Assembly: GCA_963767475.1 (NCBI GenBank) | Contig: CAVYEI010000002.1 | Coordinates: forward strand, 1,364,001-1,428,000 | From: WHSW01 sp963767475 | Lineage (GTDB): Bacteria; Actinomycetota; Thermoleophilia; Solirubrobacterales; 70-9 | DNA: 64,000 nt | Direction: 5' to 3' | In this document: positions 44,849 to 51,686 of the stretch, piece after piece | Numbering within the stretch: position 1 is the first letter of the stretch | How the letters are laid out: each line of letters begins with the position of its first letter | The notes under the pieces: model-generated | The model's input: the letters and a program-made list of their open reading frames with translations, nothing else | Told to the model about the DNA's origin: nothing | The model's database searches: none | Translations under genes and position numbers: made by a program

Positions 44849-45760
44849 ATGCCGCCGCTCATTCGTGCCCTGCGCCCGCAGGAGTGGATCAAGAACCTGC
44901 TCGTCTTCGCCGGCGTGCTCTTCTCCGGGCGCCTCGACCAGAGCGGGGCGCTCGCCGACGCGCTGCTGACCTTCGTCGCTTTCTGCGCGATCTCGAGCGC
45001 CGGATACCTGCTCAACGACCTTCGCGACCGCGAGCACGATCGCCTGCACCCGGAGAAGCGCGATCGCCCGATCGCCAGCGGCACCGTCTCGCCGTCGACC
45101 GCGTCCACGCTCGCCGTCGTCCTCGCGGCCGCCGCGATCGGACTCGGCTTTGCGGTCGAAGCGGAGGTCGCCGGGCTCGTCGCCCTCTACGGCGTGATCA
45201 CCACGGCCTACTCGCTGGGGCTGAAGCGGCTGGTGATCATCGACGTGATGACGATCGGCTCGCTGTTCATCCTCCGGGTCGTCGCCGGCGCGGTCGCGGT
45301 CGGCGCCCACGCCTCGGAGTTCCTACTGGTCTGCACGGGCTTTTTGGCGCTCTTCCTCGGCTTCACCAAGCGCCGCCAGGAGGCGATGCTCGAAGACTCG
45401 GCTTACCCGGCCGCCCCCGGAGGCGAAGCCGAGGAGGCGGGCGGAACGTTGGTTGGTTCCGGGACGCGGCCGGTTCTCGAGCACTACTCGATTCCGTTCC
45501 TCGACCAGATGATCGCCATGGTCACGGCCTCGGCGATCCTCTCCTACGTCATCTACACCGTCGACTCGCCGCGGATCGGCTCCGAGATGCTGGCCACGGC
45601 GCCCTCGGTCCTCTACGGGATCTTCCGCTACCTGTACCTGATCTACGACCGCCGCGACACCCGCTCGACGGCGGCTATTCTGACCGAGGACCCGGGGATG
45701 ATCTTCGCCGGCATCACCTGGGTCGGCACCGCGCTGGCGATGCTCTACCTTTTCGACTAG
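44849..45760 (+). CDS. UbiA family prenyltransferase (decaprenyl-phosphate phosphoribosyltransferase-like)
   Basis: A 303-aa polytopic enzyme. 'RPQEWIKNLLVFAGVLFSG' at the start and the Asp-rich motif 'NDLRDREHDRLHPEKRDRPI', then 'ASG', match the subgroup that transfers phosphoribose to decaprenyl phosphate (Rv3806c type), rather than quinone or heme enzymes. The second motif is the usual position around 'KRLVIIDVM'. A copy of the dispersed element (PAAPGGEAEEAGGT, residues 187-200) is inserted in the cytoplasmic loop between 'KRRQE' and 'RPVLEHYS', where relatives have a short variable segment. ATG 44849 follows TAACCT (44834-44839). No other arabinan genes are nearby. Confidence 0.88.
   Translation: MPPLIRALRPQEWIKNLLVFAGVLFSGRLDQSGALADALLTFVAFCAISSAGYLLNDLRDREHDRLHPEKRDRPIASGTVSPSTASTLAVVLAAAAIGLGFAVEAEVAGLVALYGVITTAYSLGLKRLVIIDVMTIGSLFILRVVAGAVAVGAHASEFLLVCTGFLALFLGFTKRRQEAMLEDSAYPAAPGGEAEEAGGTLVGSGTRPVLEHYSIPFLDQMIAMVTASAILSYVIYTVDSPRIGSEMLATAPSVLYGIFRYLYLIYDRRDTRSTAAILTEDPGMIFAGITWVGTALAMLYLFD
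45405..45454 (+). repeat. dispersed in-frame element, copy 4 (in the UbiA-type gene)
   Basis: All 50 bases match copy 1 at 1262-1311 (opposite strand). It encodes PAAPGGEAEEAGGT in the frame of the membrane enzyme and introduces no stop. Flanking bases differ from the other hosts, which defines the element edges to within a few bases. Confidence 0.88.
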
Positions 45761-45793
45761 CTGGATTTGCGGACCCCGGAGGGGGTACAGGAC

Positions 45794-45811
45794 GACTCAG
45801 CGCATTGAGTC
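45794..45811. promoter_or_regulatory. palindrome upstream of the triplicated gene family
   Basis: GACTCAGCGCATTGAGTC has perfect 6-bp arms around a 6-bp centre, the same 6-6-6 layout as the ATTGAC operators but different in sequence. It lies 47 bp before the first family member. Confidence 0.45.
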
Positions 45812-45857
45812 AAGTGTTCGGGGCGTGCACGGAGCGCCTCAGGAAAAGGGGCAGATC

Positions 45858-46418
45858 ATGATGATCGAATCCGGAAGCGGGCGCGACATTGAGAGGCGCT
45901 TCGACCCGAGCAACCACCCGGGCCGGCCTTCTCGGCGGCAGCTCACGCAGCCGACGAAGGAGTACTTCGAGCTCGCCCGCGAGCATTTCTTGACGCTCGA
46001 GCGGATCTCGAGCGAGGCCGCGACCGAGCTCGACCGGGCGCTGGACGTTGTGCTCGAGGAGCTGGCCGCCAACGGCGACTCGGATCTGCATCGGATCGAG
46101 GCTTTGGGCGAAAGCCTCGTCGAGCACAACCGCACCGTCGCCGAGCGTAGCGCTCACATCCGCAGGCGGCTCGAGCGGCGCGGCCACCTCGAGCCCTCGA
46201 CCAACCTGCGGCGCCGGGCTACCGATGTGGTACCCGACAACGGCAGCATCGAGATCGAGCACGGTCGACCTTGGGCGGAAGGCCAGCCTTCAGAGGGGGT
46301 AATCGTTCTCGTCCGCCAGCTCGCCTCGTCGGGCGTCAGCGACCGCAGGATCGGCAGGGTGCTCGCGACCATGGGCGTCGATGACCCCGACGAGGCGGTC
46401 AGGCTCGCGCTGCGATAG
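45858..46418 (+). CDS. coiled-coil paralogue family, member 1 (unrecognised)
   Basis: A 186-aa soluble protein. Residues ~35-100 are a charged helix ('EYFELAREHFLTLERISSEA', then 'ATELDRALDVVLEEL', 'ALGESLVEHNRTVAERSAHI', 'RRRLERRGHLEP') that should form a coiled coil. A variable linker is followed by a conserved ~45-residue C-terminal unit: 'PSEGVIVLVRQLASSGVSDR', 'RIGRVLATMGVDDPDEAVRL'. That unit looks like a three-helix domain of UBA or RuvA-C type size, but I could not assign it. AAAAGGGG precedes ATG 45858. Two paralogues follow, each with its own leader. Confidence 0.75.
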   Translation: MMIESGSGRDIERRFDPSNHPGRPSRRQLTQPTKEYFELAREHFLTLERISSEAATELDRALDVVLEELAANGDSDLHRIEALGESLVEHNRTVAERSAHIRRRLERRGHLEPSTNLRRRATDVVPDNGSIEIEHGRPWAEGQPSEGVIVLVRQLASSGVSDRRIGRVLATMGVDDPDEAVRLALR

Positions 46419-46440
46419 GCGGCGGGATTCCTGTTGCAGC

Positions 46441-46469
46441 TTGCTTTGCCCCAACGGCCCGCCTATACT
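46441..46469 (+). promoter_or_regulatory. promoter of family member 2
   Basis: TTGCTT (46441-46446), a 17-bp spacer, then TATACT (46464-46469). This is the most AT-rich -10 box seen in the window and suggests strong housekeeping-sigma expression. Confidence 0.6.
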
Positions 46470-46509
46470 TTTTGTAGCTTGCAGGGGAAAGAGCAAGTTC
46501 ATCGAGTGA

Positions 46510-47085
46510 TTGCCGTGGGGGTGTGTCACCATCGCGACCAAGGATCGGTACTCCAGACGGGCAGCCGCCCAAAGGCGGTTTGATCCCACGCAGTTCTCCA
46601 ATGGAGAACGTGGGCGATCCGCCGAACAGGCGGCCCAGGCGTACCTCGAGCTCGCGCAGGCACACTTCCTCAGGCTCGAGCAGGACGCCAGCGAGGCGTT
46701 GAGCGAGCTCGAGGCCGCGCTCGATGACCTCGCGCGCGTTGCCGGCGGTGCCCGGGATTCGCAGGGGATCGAGGAGTTCGGCGAGAAGCTGATCGACCAC
46801 AACCGCCTCGTCGCCGAGCGCACGGCCCATCTCCGTCGAAGGGTCGAACGGCGCGGCGGGCTCGAGCCGGTGACCCTCTCTGACCCCCGGTCTGCCGACC
46901 CCGAGCCGGCGAAGCGCGCCCCGCGGCGGCGGAAGGATCGCCGGCCTGCCGGGCCCTCGGAGGGCGTCCGCCTGCTCACCCGTCACATGGTGGCGTCGGG
47001 TTACACCGACCGCAGAATCATCAAGGTGCTGACGTCGATGGGCGTTGCGGACCCCGACGCGGCCTTCAAGGCCGCGCTCCACTAG
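46510..47085 (+). CDS. coiled-coil paralogue family, member 2 (unrecognised)
   Basis: A 191-aa protein aligned end to end with its neighbours: 'AYLELAQAHFLRLEQDASEA', then 'LSELEAALDDLARV', 'EEFGEKLIDHNRLVAERTAH', 'LRRRVERRGGLEPV', a basic linker ('KRAPRRRKDRR') and the C-terminal unit 'PSEGVRLLTRHMVASGYTDR', 'RIIKVLTSMGVADPDAAFKA'. TTG 46510 is the probable start; no ATG lies near. The basic linker could contact nucleic acid (speculative). It has its own TTGCTT-17-TATACT promoter. Confidence 0.72.
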   Translation: MPWGCVTIATKDRYSRRAAAQRRFDPTQFSNGERGRSAEQAAQAYLELAQAHFLRLEQDASEALSELEAALDDLARVAGGARDSQGIEEFGEKLIDHNRLVAERTAHLRRRVERRGGLEPVTLSDPRSADPEPAKRAPRRRKDRRPAGPSEGVRLLTRHMVASGYTDRRIIKVLTSMGVADPDAAFKAALH

Positions 47086-47183
47086 GCGCTAAGGCGGAAC
47101 TTACTCTCGGTTGAGGGCGAGCTTATGGTTCGCCCGTACGGTTGCACGGACTTTCGGCACGGTCCCTGAAGGGGGGAGCAGAC

Positions 47184-47759
47184 GTGGATACGCAGCAGCG
47201 GAACGGCAGTGGTGGGAACGGAAATGGATTGGGCGCTCGGAGGCGTTTCGAACCGGCACAGCCGCATCTTGCCGACTCCGCGGCGGACTACTTCGAGCTC
47301 GCGCGGGATCACTTCGCCAGGCTCGAGCTGGACGCCCGTGAGGCGGCGACGGAGCTCGACTCGACGCTCGAAGAGGTCCTCGGAAGGCTCGGTCGAGGCG
47401 ATGGGGATCGGCAGCGGTTCGAGGCCTTCGGCGAGAGCTTGATCGAGCACAACCTCAATGTCGCCGAGCGCACGGCCCATCTCCGCAGAAGGCTCGAACG
47501 GCGCGGCGGGCTGGAGCCGACCCAGTACTACGGCCGCCGGGCAACGGATATGGAACCGCAGGAGCTCGAAGTACCTCAGGAGTTCGAGAACGGGAACGGG
47601 CGCCGTACTCGCCGGCTCGAGAGCGGTCCTTCGGAGGGCGTGGTCCTGCTCACCCGCCAGATGGCGGCCTCCGGGGCGAGCGACCGCAGGATCGGCGAGG
47701 TGCTGACGAGGCTCGGCGTGTCCGACGCCGAGCAGGCGGTCAAGCGCTCGCTGAAATAA
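47184..47759 (+). CDS. coiled-coil paralogue family, member 3 (unrecognised)
   Basis: A 191-aa member: Gly/Asn-rich N-terminus, then 'DYFELARDHFARLELDAREA', 'ATELDSTLEEVLGRL', 'EAFGESLIEHNLNVAERTAH', 'LRRRLERRGGLEPT', linker, and 'PSEGVVLLTRQMAASGASDR', 'RIGEVLTRLGVSDAEQAVKR'. The invariant features across the three are the HN-x-x-VAER segment, ERRG-x-LEP, and G/Q-PSEGV with S/T-DRRI. GTG 47184 is chosen as start because GGGGGGAG lies just upstream. Member 3 resembles member 1 more closely in its C-terminal unit. Confidence 0.75.
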   Translation: MDTQQRNGSGGNGNGLGARRRFEPAQPHLADSAADYFELARDHFARLELDAREAATELDSTLEEVLGRLGRGDGDRQRFEAFGESLIEHNLNVAERTAHLRRRLERRGGLEPTQYYGRRATDMEPQELEVPQEFENGNGRRTRRLESGPSEGVVLLTRQMAASGASDRRIGEVLTRLGVSDAEQAVKRSLK

Positions 47760-47764
47760 GGTTC

Positions 47765-47789
47765 GCGGCCCGGATCGAATCCGGGCTGC
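47765..47789 (+). promoter_or_regulatory. hairpin directly before the acyl-CoA dehydrogenase start codon
   Basis: GCGGCCCGGAT (47765-47775) pairs with ATCCGGGCTGC (47779-47789) with one G-U pair and a CGA loop. The stem ends 1 nt before ATG 47791, where a ribosome-binding site would be expected. It may terminate the coiled-coil gene transcript or restrict ribosome access. Confidence 0.5.
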
Positions 47790-47790
47790 G

Positions 47791-48930
47791 ATGGACCTGA
47801 CACTGACCGACGAAGAGGCGGCGTTCCGCGACGAATTTCGCGCCTGGCTGGAGGAAAACCACCCGGGTCCGGCTCCGCAGGGCGGTGACCAGGTCCAGTA
47901 CGAGTTCGAGCGCGAGTGGCAGGGCAAGCTGCACGAGGGCGGCTGGGCCGGCGTTTCGTGGCCGAAGGAGTACGGCGGCCGCGGGGCGACCCTGATCGAG
48001 CAGTCGATCTTCGGCGAGGAGCTGGCACGCCAGAAGGCCCCGCGCCCGGCGAACGTGCTCGGCCTGGTGATGGGCGGGCCGGTGGTGATCGCCCACGGGA
48101 CCGAGGAGCAGAAGGAGCGCTTCCTCGAGCCGATCCTCTCGGCGGAGGAGATCTGGTGCCAGGGCTTCTCCGAGCCCGAGTCGGGATCCGACCTCGCCTC
48201 GCTGAAGACCAAGGCGGTGCCCGAGAATGGCGGCTGGCGGATCACGGGGCAGAAGGTCTGGACGACGTTCGCGCACGAGGCCAAGTGGTGCATGCTCGTC
48301 GCCCGCACCGACCCAGACGTGCCCAAGCACAAGGGCCTCACCTACTTCCTCATGGACATGGAGCAGGACGAGGTCGACATTCGCCCGCTGCGCCAGATCA
48401 CCGGCGAGGCGGAGTTCAACGAGCTCTTCATCGAGAACGCCTACGTTCCCGACGAGAACGTCGTCGGCGGCGTCGGCAACGGCTGGATGGTGGCGATCAC
48501 GACGCTGATGAACGAGCGCGCCGGCCTCGGCGCCTCGGCGGCGCTCGGGCTCGCCAACACGCTCGACGAGCTGATCGAGCTGGCCCGCGAGCGGGAGGTC
48601 GCCGACGATCCGATCGTCCGCGACAAGGTCGCCCGGCTGAAGATCGGGATCGAGGGTCTGCGGCTGGGCGCGATGCGGGCGCTGACCGCGACGATGAAGG
48701 TCGGGATCCCGGGCCCCGAGGGCTCGATCGCGAAGCTCCAGTGGTCGTCGACGAACCAGGCGCTGACCGAGCTCGCGGTCGAGGTCGGCGGGATCGAGGC
48801 GCTGCGCAAGGACAACCTCTGGGCCTACCGCTTCCTGCGCTCGCGGGCGAACTCGATCGAGGGCGGGACCTCGGACGTGCTCAAGAACATCGTCGCCGAA
48901 CGCGTGCTCGGCCTGCCCAAACTTCGGTAA
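47791..48930 (+). CDS. acyl-CoA dehydrogenase (catalytic-type subunit)
   Basis: A 379-aa acyl-CoA dehydrogenase. Motifs: 'WCQGFSEPESGSDLASLKTK' and 'RITGQKVWTTFAHEAKWCML' in the FAD/substrate domain, and 'SIEGGTSDVLKNIVAERVLG' at the C-terminus with Glu at the catalytic-base site. It pairs with the second ACAD gene, 20 bp downstream. In actinobacteria such adjacent pairs often form alpha2-beta2 heterotetramers acting on bulky (for example steroid side-chain) acyl-CoAs; that extension is inference. A hairpin abuts its ATG. Confidence 0.92.
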   Translation: MDLTLTDEEAAFRDEFRAWLEENHPGPAPQGGDQVQYEFEREWQGKLHEGGWAGVSWPKEYGGRGATLIEQSIFGEELARQKAPRPANVLGLVMGGPVVIAHGTEEQKERFLEPILSAEEIWCQGFSEPESGSDLASLKTKAVPENGGWRITGQKVWTTFAHEAKWCMLVARTDPDVPKHKGLTYFLMDMEQDEVDIRPLRQITGEAEFNELFIENAYVPDENVVGGVGNGWMVAITTLMNERAGLGASAALGLANTLDELIELAREREVADDPIVRDKVARLKIGIEGLRLGAMRALTATMKVGIPGPEGSIAKLQWSSTNQALTELAVEVGGIEALRKDNLWAYRFLRSRANSIEGGTSDVLKNIVAERVLGLPKLR

Positions 48931-48950
48931 TCGATCAGGCGCTGAGGAAG

Positions 48951-49970
48951 ATGGAATTCGACTTCAACGACGAGCAGCGCGAGATCAAGTCGACCGCGCA
49001 TGAGTTCATCGCCTCGCGGTTCAAGCCCGAGAAGGTGCGCGAGCTGGCGGAATCCGAGAGCCCCTACGACGACGCGATCTGGAACGAGATGTGTGAGCTC
49101 GGCTGGCCCGGGATCGCGATCGCCGAGGAGCATGGCGGCCAGGGCCTCGGGGTGGTCGAGCTGGTGATCCTCCAGGAGGAGCTCGGCTACGCCTGCGCTC
49201 CGTCGCCGATGATCTCCAACGCCTACGCCGGCGCCGTAATCGAGGCCGGGGGCTCGGACGAGCAGAAGAGCCGCTGGCTGCCCGGGATCGCATCCGGCGA
49301 GCAGCGGGGCGCGGCCGAGTTCACCTCCGACCCGGCGCCGGTGGTCGGCGCCGCGCAGGGCGCGGCCGTTCTCGTGCTCGCCGAGGGCGATGGCGCGCGC
49401 CTGGTGGAACCGGACGCGGCCACGCTCGAGCGACTCGACCTGATCGATTCCACCCGCGCCTACTTCACGGTCTCCGCCGATGGCGGCGACTCGCTTCCCG
49501 GCGACGTCGCCGGGGCGGTCGACGTCGGCGCGGTGGCGCTCGCGGCCGAGCTCGTCGGGGTCGCCCAGCGGGCGCTCGACATGGCGGTCGAGTACGCCAA
49601 GGAGCGCGAGCAGTTCGGGCGCCCGATCGGCGCCTATCAGGCGGTCTCGCACCGGCTCGCCGAGATGCTCTGGGAGGTCGAGGAGGCGCGTTCGCTCACC
49701 TATTACGCCGCCTGGTGTGCCGACGCGGAGCCCGAGACGCTGCCGCTCGCCGCCTCGATGGCCAAGGCTCGTGCCTCCGACAGCGCCACCTCGGTCACCC
49801 ACAACACGATCCAGACGCTCGGCGGGATCGGGTTCACCTGGGAGCACGACATCCACTTCCTGCTCAAGCGCGCCCGTGTGAGCGCTCCGCTGCTCGGCTC
49901 CTCCCGCCAGCACCGCGAGCGTGTCGCCGATCTTGCCGGCCTCGGCGAGACCGCTGCCGTCGCCGCCTGA
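48951..49970 (+). CDS. acyl-CoA dehydrogenase (partner subunit)
   Basis: A 339-aa shorter ACAD. N-terminal helix domain 'FDFNDEQREIKSTAHEFIAS', then 'PGIAIAEEHGGQGLGVVELV'; the middle domain is reduced, with no 'ESGSD'-type loop. The C-terminal domain has 'AKEREQFGRPIGAYQAVSHR' and 'QTLGGIGFTWEHDIHFLLKR'. At the position of the catalytic Glu is the 'W-E-H-D' context typical of non-catalytic or alternative-base subunits, supporting a heteromer with the upstream ACAD. GAGGAAG precedes ATG 48951. Confidence 0.9.
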   Translation: MEFDFNDEQREIKSTAHEFIASRFKPEKVRELAESESPYDDAIWNEMCELGWPGIAIAEEHGGQGLGVVELVILQEELGYACAPSPMISNAYAGAVIEAGGSDEQKSRWLPGIASGEQRGAAEFTSDPAPVVGAAQGAAVLVLAEGDGARLVEPDAATLERLDLIDSTRAYFTVSADGGDSLPGDVAGAVDVGAVALAAELVGVAQRALDMAVEYAKEREQFGRPIGAYQAVSHRLAEMLWEVEEARSLTYYAAWCADAEPETLPLAASMAKARASDSATSVTHNTIQTLGGIGFTWEHDIHFLLKRARVSAPLLGSSRQHRERVADLAGLGETAAVAA

Positions 49971-49983
49971 GCCGCCCGGCCGG

Positions 49984-50760
49984 TTGCAGCTCTTTCACGA
50001 GATCGCGGGCGAGGGCCCGCCGGTGCTGCTCGTCCACGAGGGCATCTGCGACAGCCGTATGTGGGAGCCGCAGTGGCAGACGTTCCCGCGCGCGCACCGG
50101 ACGATCCGCTGCGACCTGCGCGGCTTCGGGCGCACGCCGATCCCGGCCGAGACCTACTCCAACGCCGCCGACCTGGCGCGGTTGCTCGAGGCGCTCGCCC
50201 TCGGCCCGGTCGCCGTGGTCGGCGTCTCGCTCGGCGGGCTGACGGCGCTCGACCTTGCGCTCGCCCGGCCGGACCTCGTCTCGGGGCTGGTGGTGGTCGG
50301 TGCTCCGCTGCCCGGACATCAATGGTCCGATGCCGTCCGGCGCTTCGGCGAGCGCGAGGATGCCGCGCTCGAGCGTGGCGACATCGACGATGCGGTCGAG
50401 GCCAACCTGGAGATGTGGGTCGATGGCCCGCAGCGGGCGCCCGACGACGTCGATCCCGAGTTGCGGCGGCGGGTCGGCGAGATGCAGCGGCGCGCGTTCG
50501 AGCTCCAGCTGCCGGTCTGGGAGGACGCCGACGACGAGCTGCTGACCGCCGATCTCGAGCGGCGCCTCGGCGAGATCGCCGTGCCGGCGCTGATCTGCGT
50601 CGGTGAGCTCGACGTCGGCGACATGCACCAGATCGCCGACCGGCTGGCGGCCGAGATCCCGGGTGCTCGCAGCGCGCGGATCGCCGCCACCGCCCACGTG
50701 CCGAGCATTGAGCGCCCGGCGGAGTTCGACCGCCTGGTGCTCGGCTTCCTGGCCGGCTAG
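49984..50760 (+). CDS. alpha/beta hydrolase
   Basis: About 258 aa from TTG 49984 (an upstream GTG at 49921, overlapping the ACAD, is an alternative). It starts 'LQLFHEIAGEGPPVLLVHEG', the first strands and oxyanion loop. The nucleophile elbow is 'GVSLGGLTALDLAL' (G-x-S-x-G), the acid is probably Asp in 'VGELDVGDMH', and His lies in 'ATAHVPSIERP' near the end. This is the complete catalytic triad of a small esterase, thioesterase or C-C hydrolase. Operon position after two ACADs suggests thioester or ester cleavage in the same pathway. Confidence 0.85.
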   Translation: MQLFHEIAGEGPPVLLVHEGICDSRMWEPQWQTFPRAHRTIRCDLRGFGRTPIPAETYSNAADLARLLEALALGPVAVVGVSLGGLTALDLALARPDLVSGLVVVGAPLPGHQWSDAVRRFGEREDAALERGDIDDAVEANLEMWVDGPQRAPDDVDPELRRRVGEMQRRAFELQLPVWEDADDELLTADLERRLGEIAVPALICVGELDVGDMHQIADRLAAEIPGARSARIAATAHVPSIERPAEFDRLVLGFLAG

Positions 50761-51083
50761 GAGTCCGGCAGGACCTCGACGTCGGAGACCAGGTGGGCCT
50801 TCGGATCGCCCGCGAGGTGGTACTCGACGTCGATCGTCTCGTTCTTGCGGTAGGTGCCGAAGAGGCCGAGGTACATCGCCATCCAGCGGCCCATGCCGAC
50901 CCTCTCCTTGATGATCGGCCGGGTGAAGGCGATCCCCCTGTCCTCGATCCGGTAGTCGACCCCCTCCGTCTGTTCGATCCCGTTGATGTAGACGCGGATC
51001 GGCGGCTGGGAGCCGGCTGGGAGCCGGGCCCGGCGCCCGGCGGCGTAGCTGCCCTTCGGGATCTCGGTCTCGGTCGCGTCCAT
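50757..51083 (-). CDS. hypothetical protein
   Basis: A 108-aa soluble protein, no signal peptide. The N-terminus is Thr/Glu/Arg-rich; the core 'PIRVYINGIEQTEGVDYRIE' followed by 'IAFTRPIIKERVGMGRW' looks like a beta-sandwich with a W-M-A-M-Y helix; it ends 'VEYHLAGDPKAHLVSDVEVL'. The 'V-Y-I-N-G-x-E-Q-x-E-G-V-D-Y' pattern resembles short structural domains in phage-like or surface proteins, but the match is weak. It overlaps the hydrolase stop by 4 bp on the opposite strand. GTG 51104 is an alternative start. Confidence 0.65.
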   Translation of the reverse strand: MDATETEIPKGSYAAGRRARLPAGSQPPIRVYINGIEQTEGVDYRIEDRGIAFTRPIIKERVGMGRWMAMYLGLFGTYRKNETIDVEYHLAGDPKAHLVSDVEVLPDS

Positions 51084-51164
51084 CGCGGTCAGCTTAGTGC
51101 TCACCGCCGCAAGTACCGCCGCGTTTGGGCGGCTGTGAATCGGCGCCTGACGTCGTCCTCAGTC

Positions 51165-51189
51165 GCCCACATGGCGCTGCCATGTGGGC
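51165..51189. repeat. hairpin plus conserved tail, second dispersed element (copy A)
   Basis: GCCCACATGG (51165-51174), loop CGCTG, CCATGTGGGC (51180-51189): a perfect 10-bp stem. It is followed by GCTCCCTGCGTCCTCGCC, which recurs with few changes after a different hairpin at 61430-61467. The surrounding gap 51105-51255 holds no convincing gene. Confidence 0.55.
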
Positions 51190-51255
51190 TCCCTGCGTCC
51201 TCGCCATGCTTGATTCTCGCTCGCCCAATCACGACGCTACTTACGCCGGGGAGCA

Positions 51256-51600
51256 CTAGGCCTCGAGGACCCGCTTGACGGCCTCGAAATGCGACTCGCC
51301 GTCTCGCGGCTCGAGCGGCTGCCTGGTCACCCCGCCCCCGTAGGCGACCAGCCGGCCGTCGCCCATCACGTCGATCCCGGCCGTCCGCCCGCCGAGCATG
51401 CCTCCGGTCGAGACCTCGAGCCGGGCGGCGACCCGATCGCCGGGTTCGAAGTCGCGCAGGCTCTTGATCTGCGGCAGCCTGCCGTCCCGGCGGACGTCGT
51501 CGGCGACCCGCTCCAGTGCCGCGACGGCTTGGTCGAGGTCGTCGAACTTCTCTCGCGCCACCCGGGGCCCGCGCCGCACAGTGAGCCTGATCCCTTTCAC
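51256..51600 (-). CDS. hypothetical protein
   Basis: A 114-aa soluble protein. It starts 'MKGIRLTVRRGPRVAREKF', then 'DDLDQAVAALERVADDV', an amphipathic helix, and a beta-rich half 'FEPGDRVAARLEVSTGG', 'RTAGIDVMGDGRLVAYGGGV'. No motif identified. It lies divergent from the kinase locus (start 51687). Its minus-strand 3' side is followed by the hairpin element. Codon use is like its neighbours. Confidence 0.7.
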   Translation of the reverse strand: MKGIRLTVRRGPRVAREKFDDLDQAVAALERVADDVRRDGRLPQIKSLRDFEPGDRVAARLEVSTGGMLGGRTAGIDVMGDGRLVAYGGGVTRQPLEPRDGESHFEAVKRVLEA

Positions 51601-51686
51601 GACATGAATCCTCGCCGATGCTCGTCTGTGGCCACGCCGCCGAGTACTTCGTAAGCTTCACCCTGGCAAAGGAGTGTGAATCGGGG

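Noticed and set aside
51101..51661. 186-codon minus-strand frame running through the gap at 51105-51255
   Set aside because: Most of it is another frame of the hypothetical at 51256-51600. The tail crosses the hairpin element, and there is no independent start or domain.
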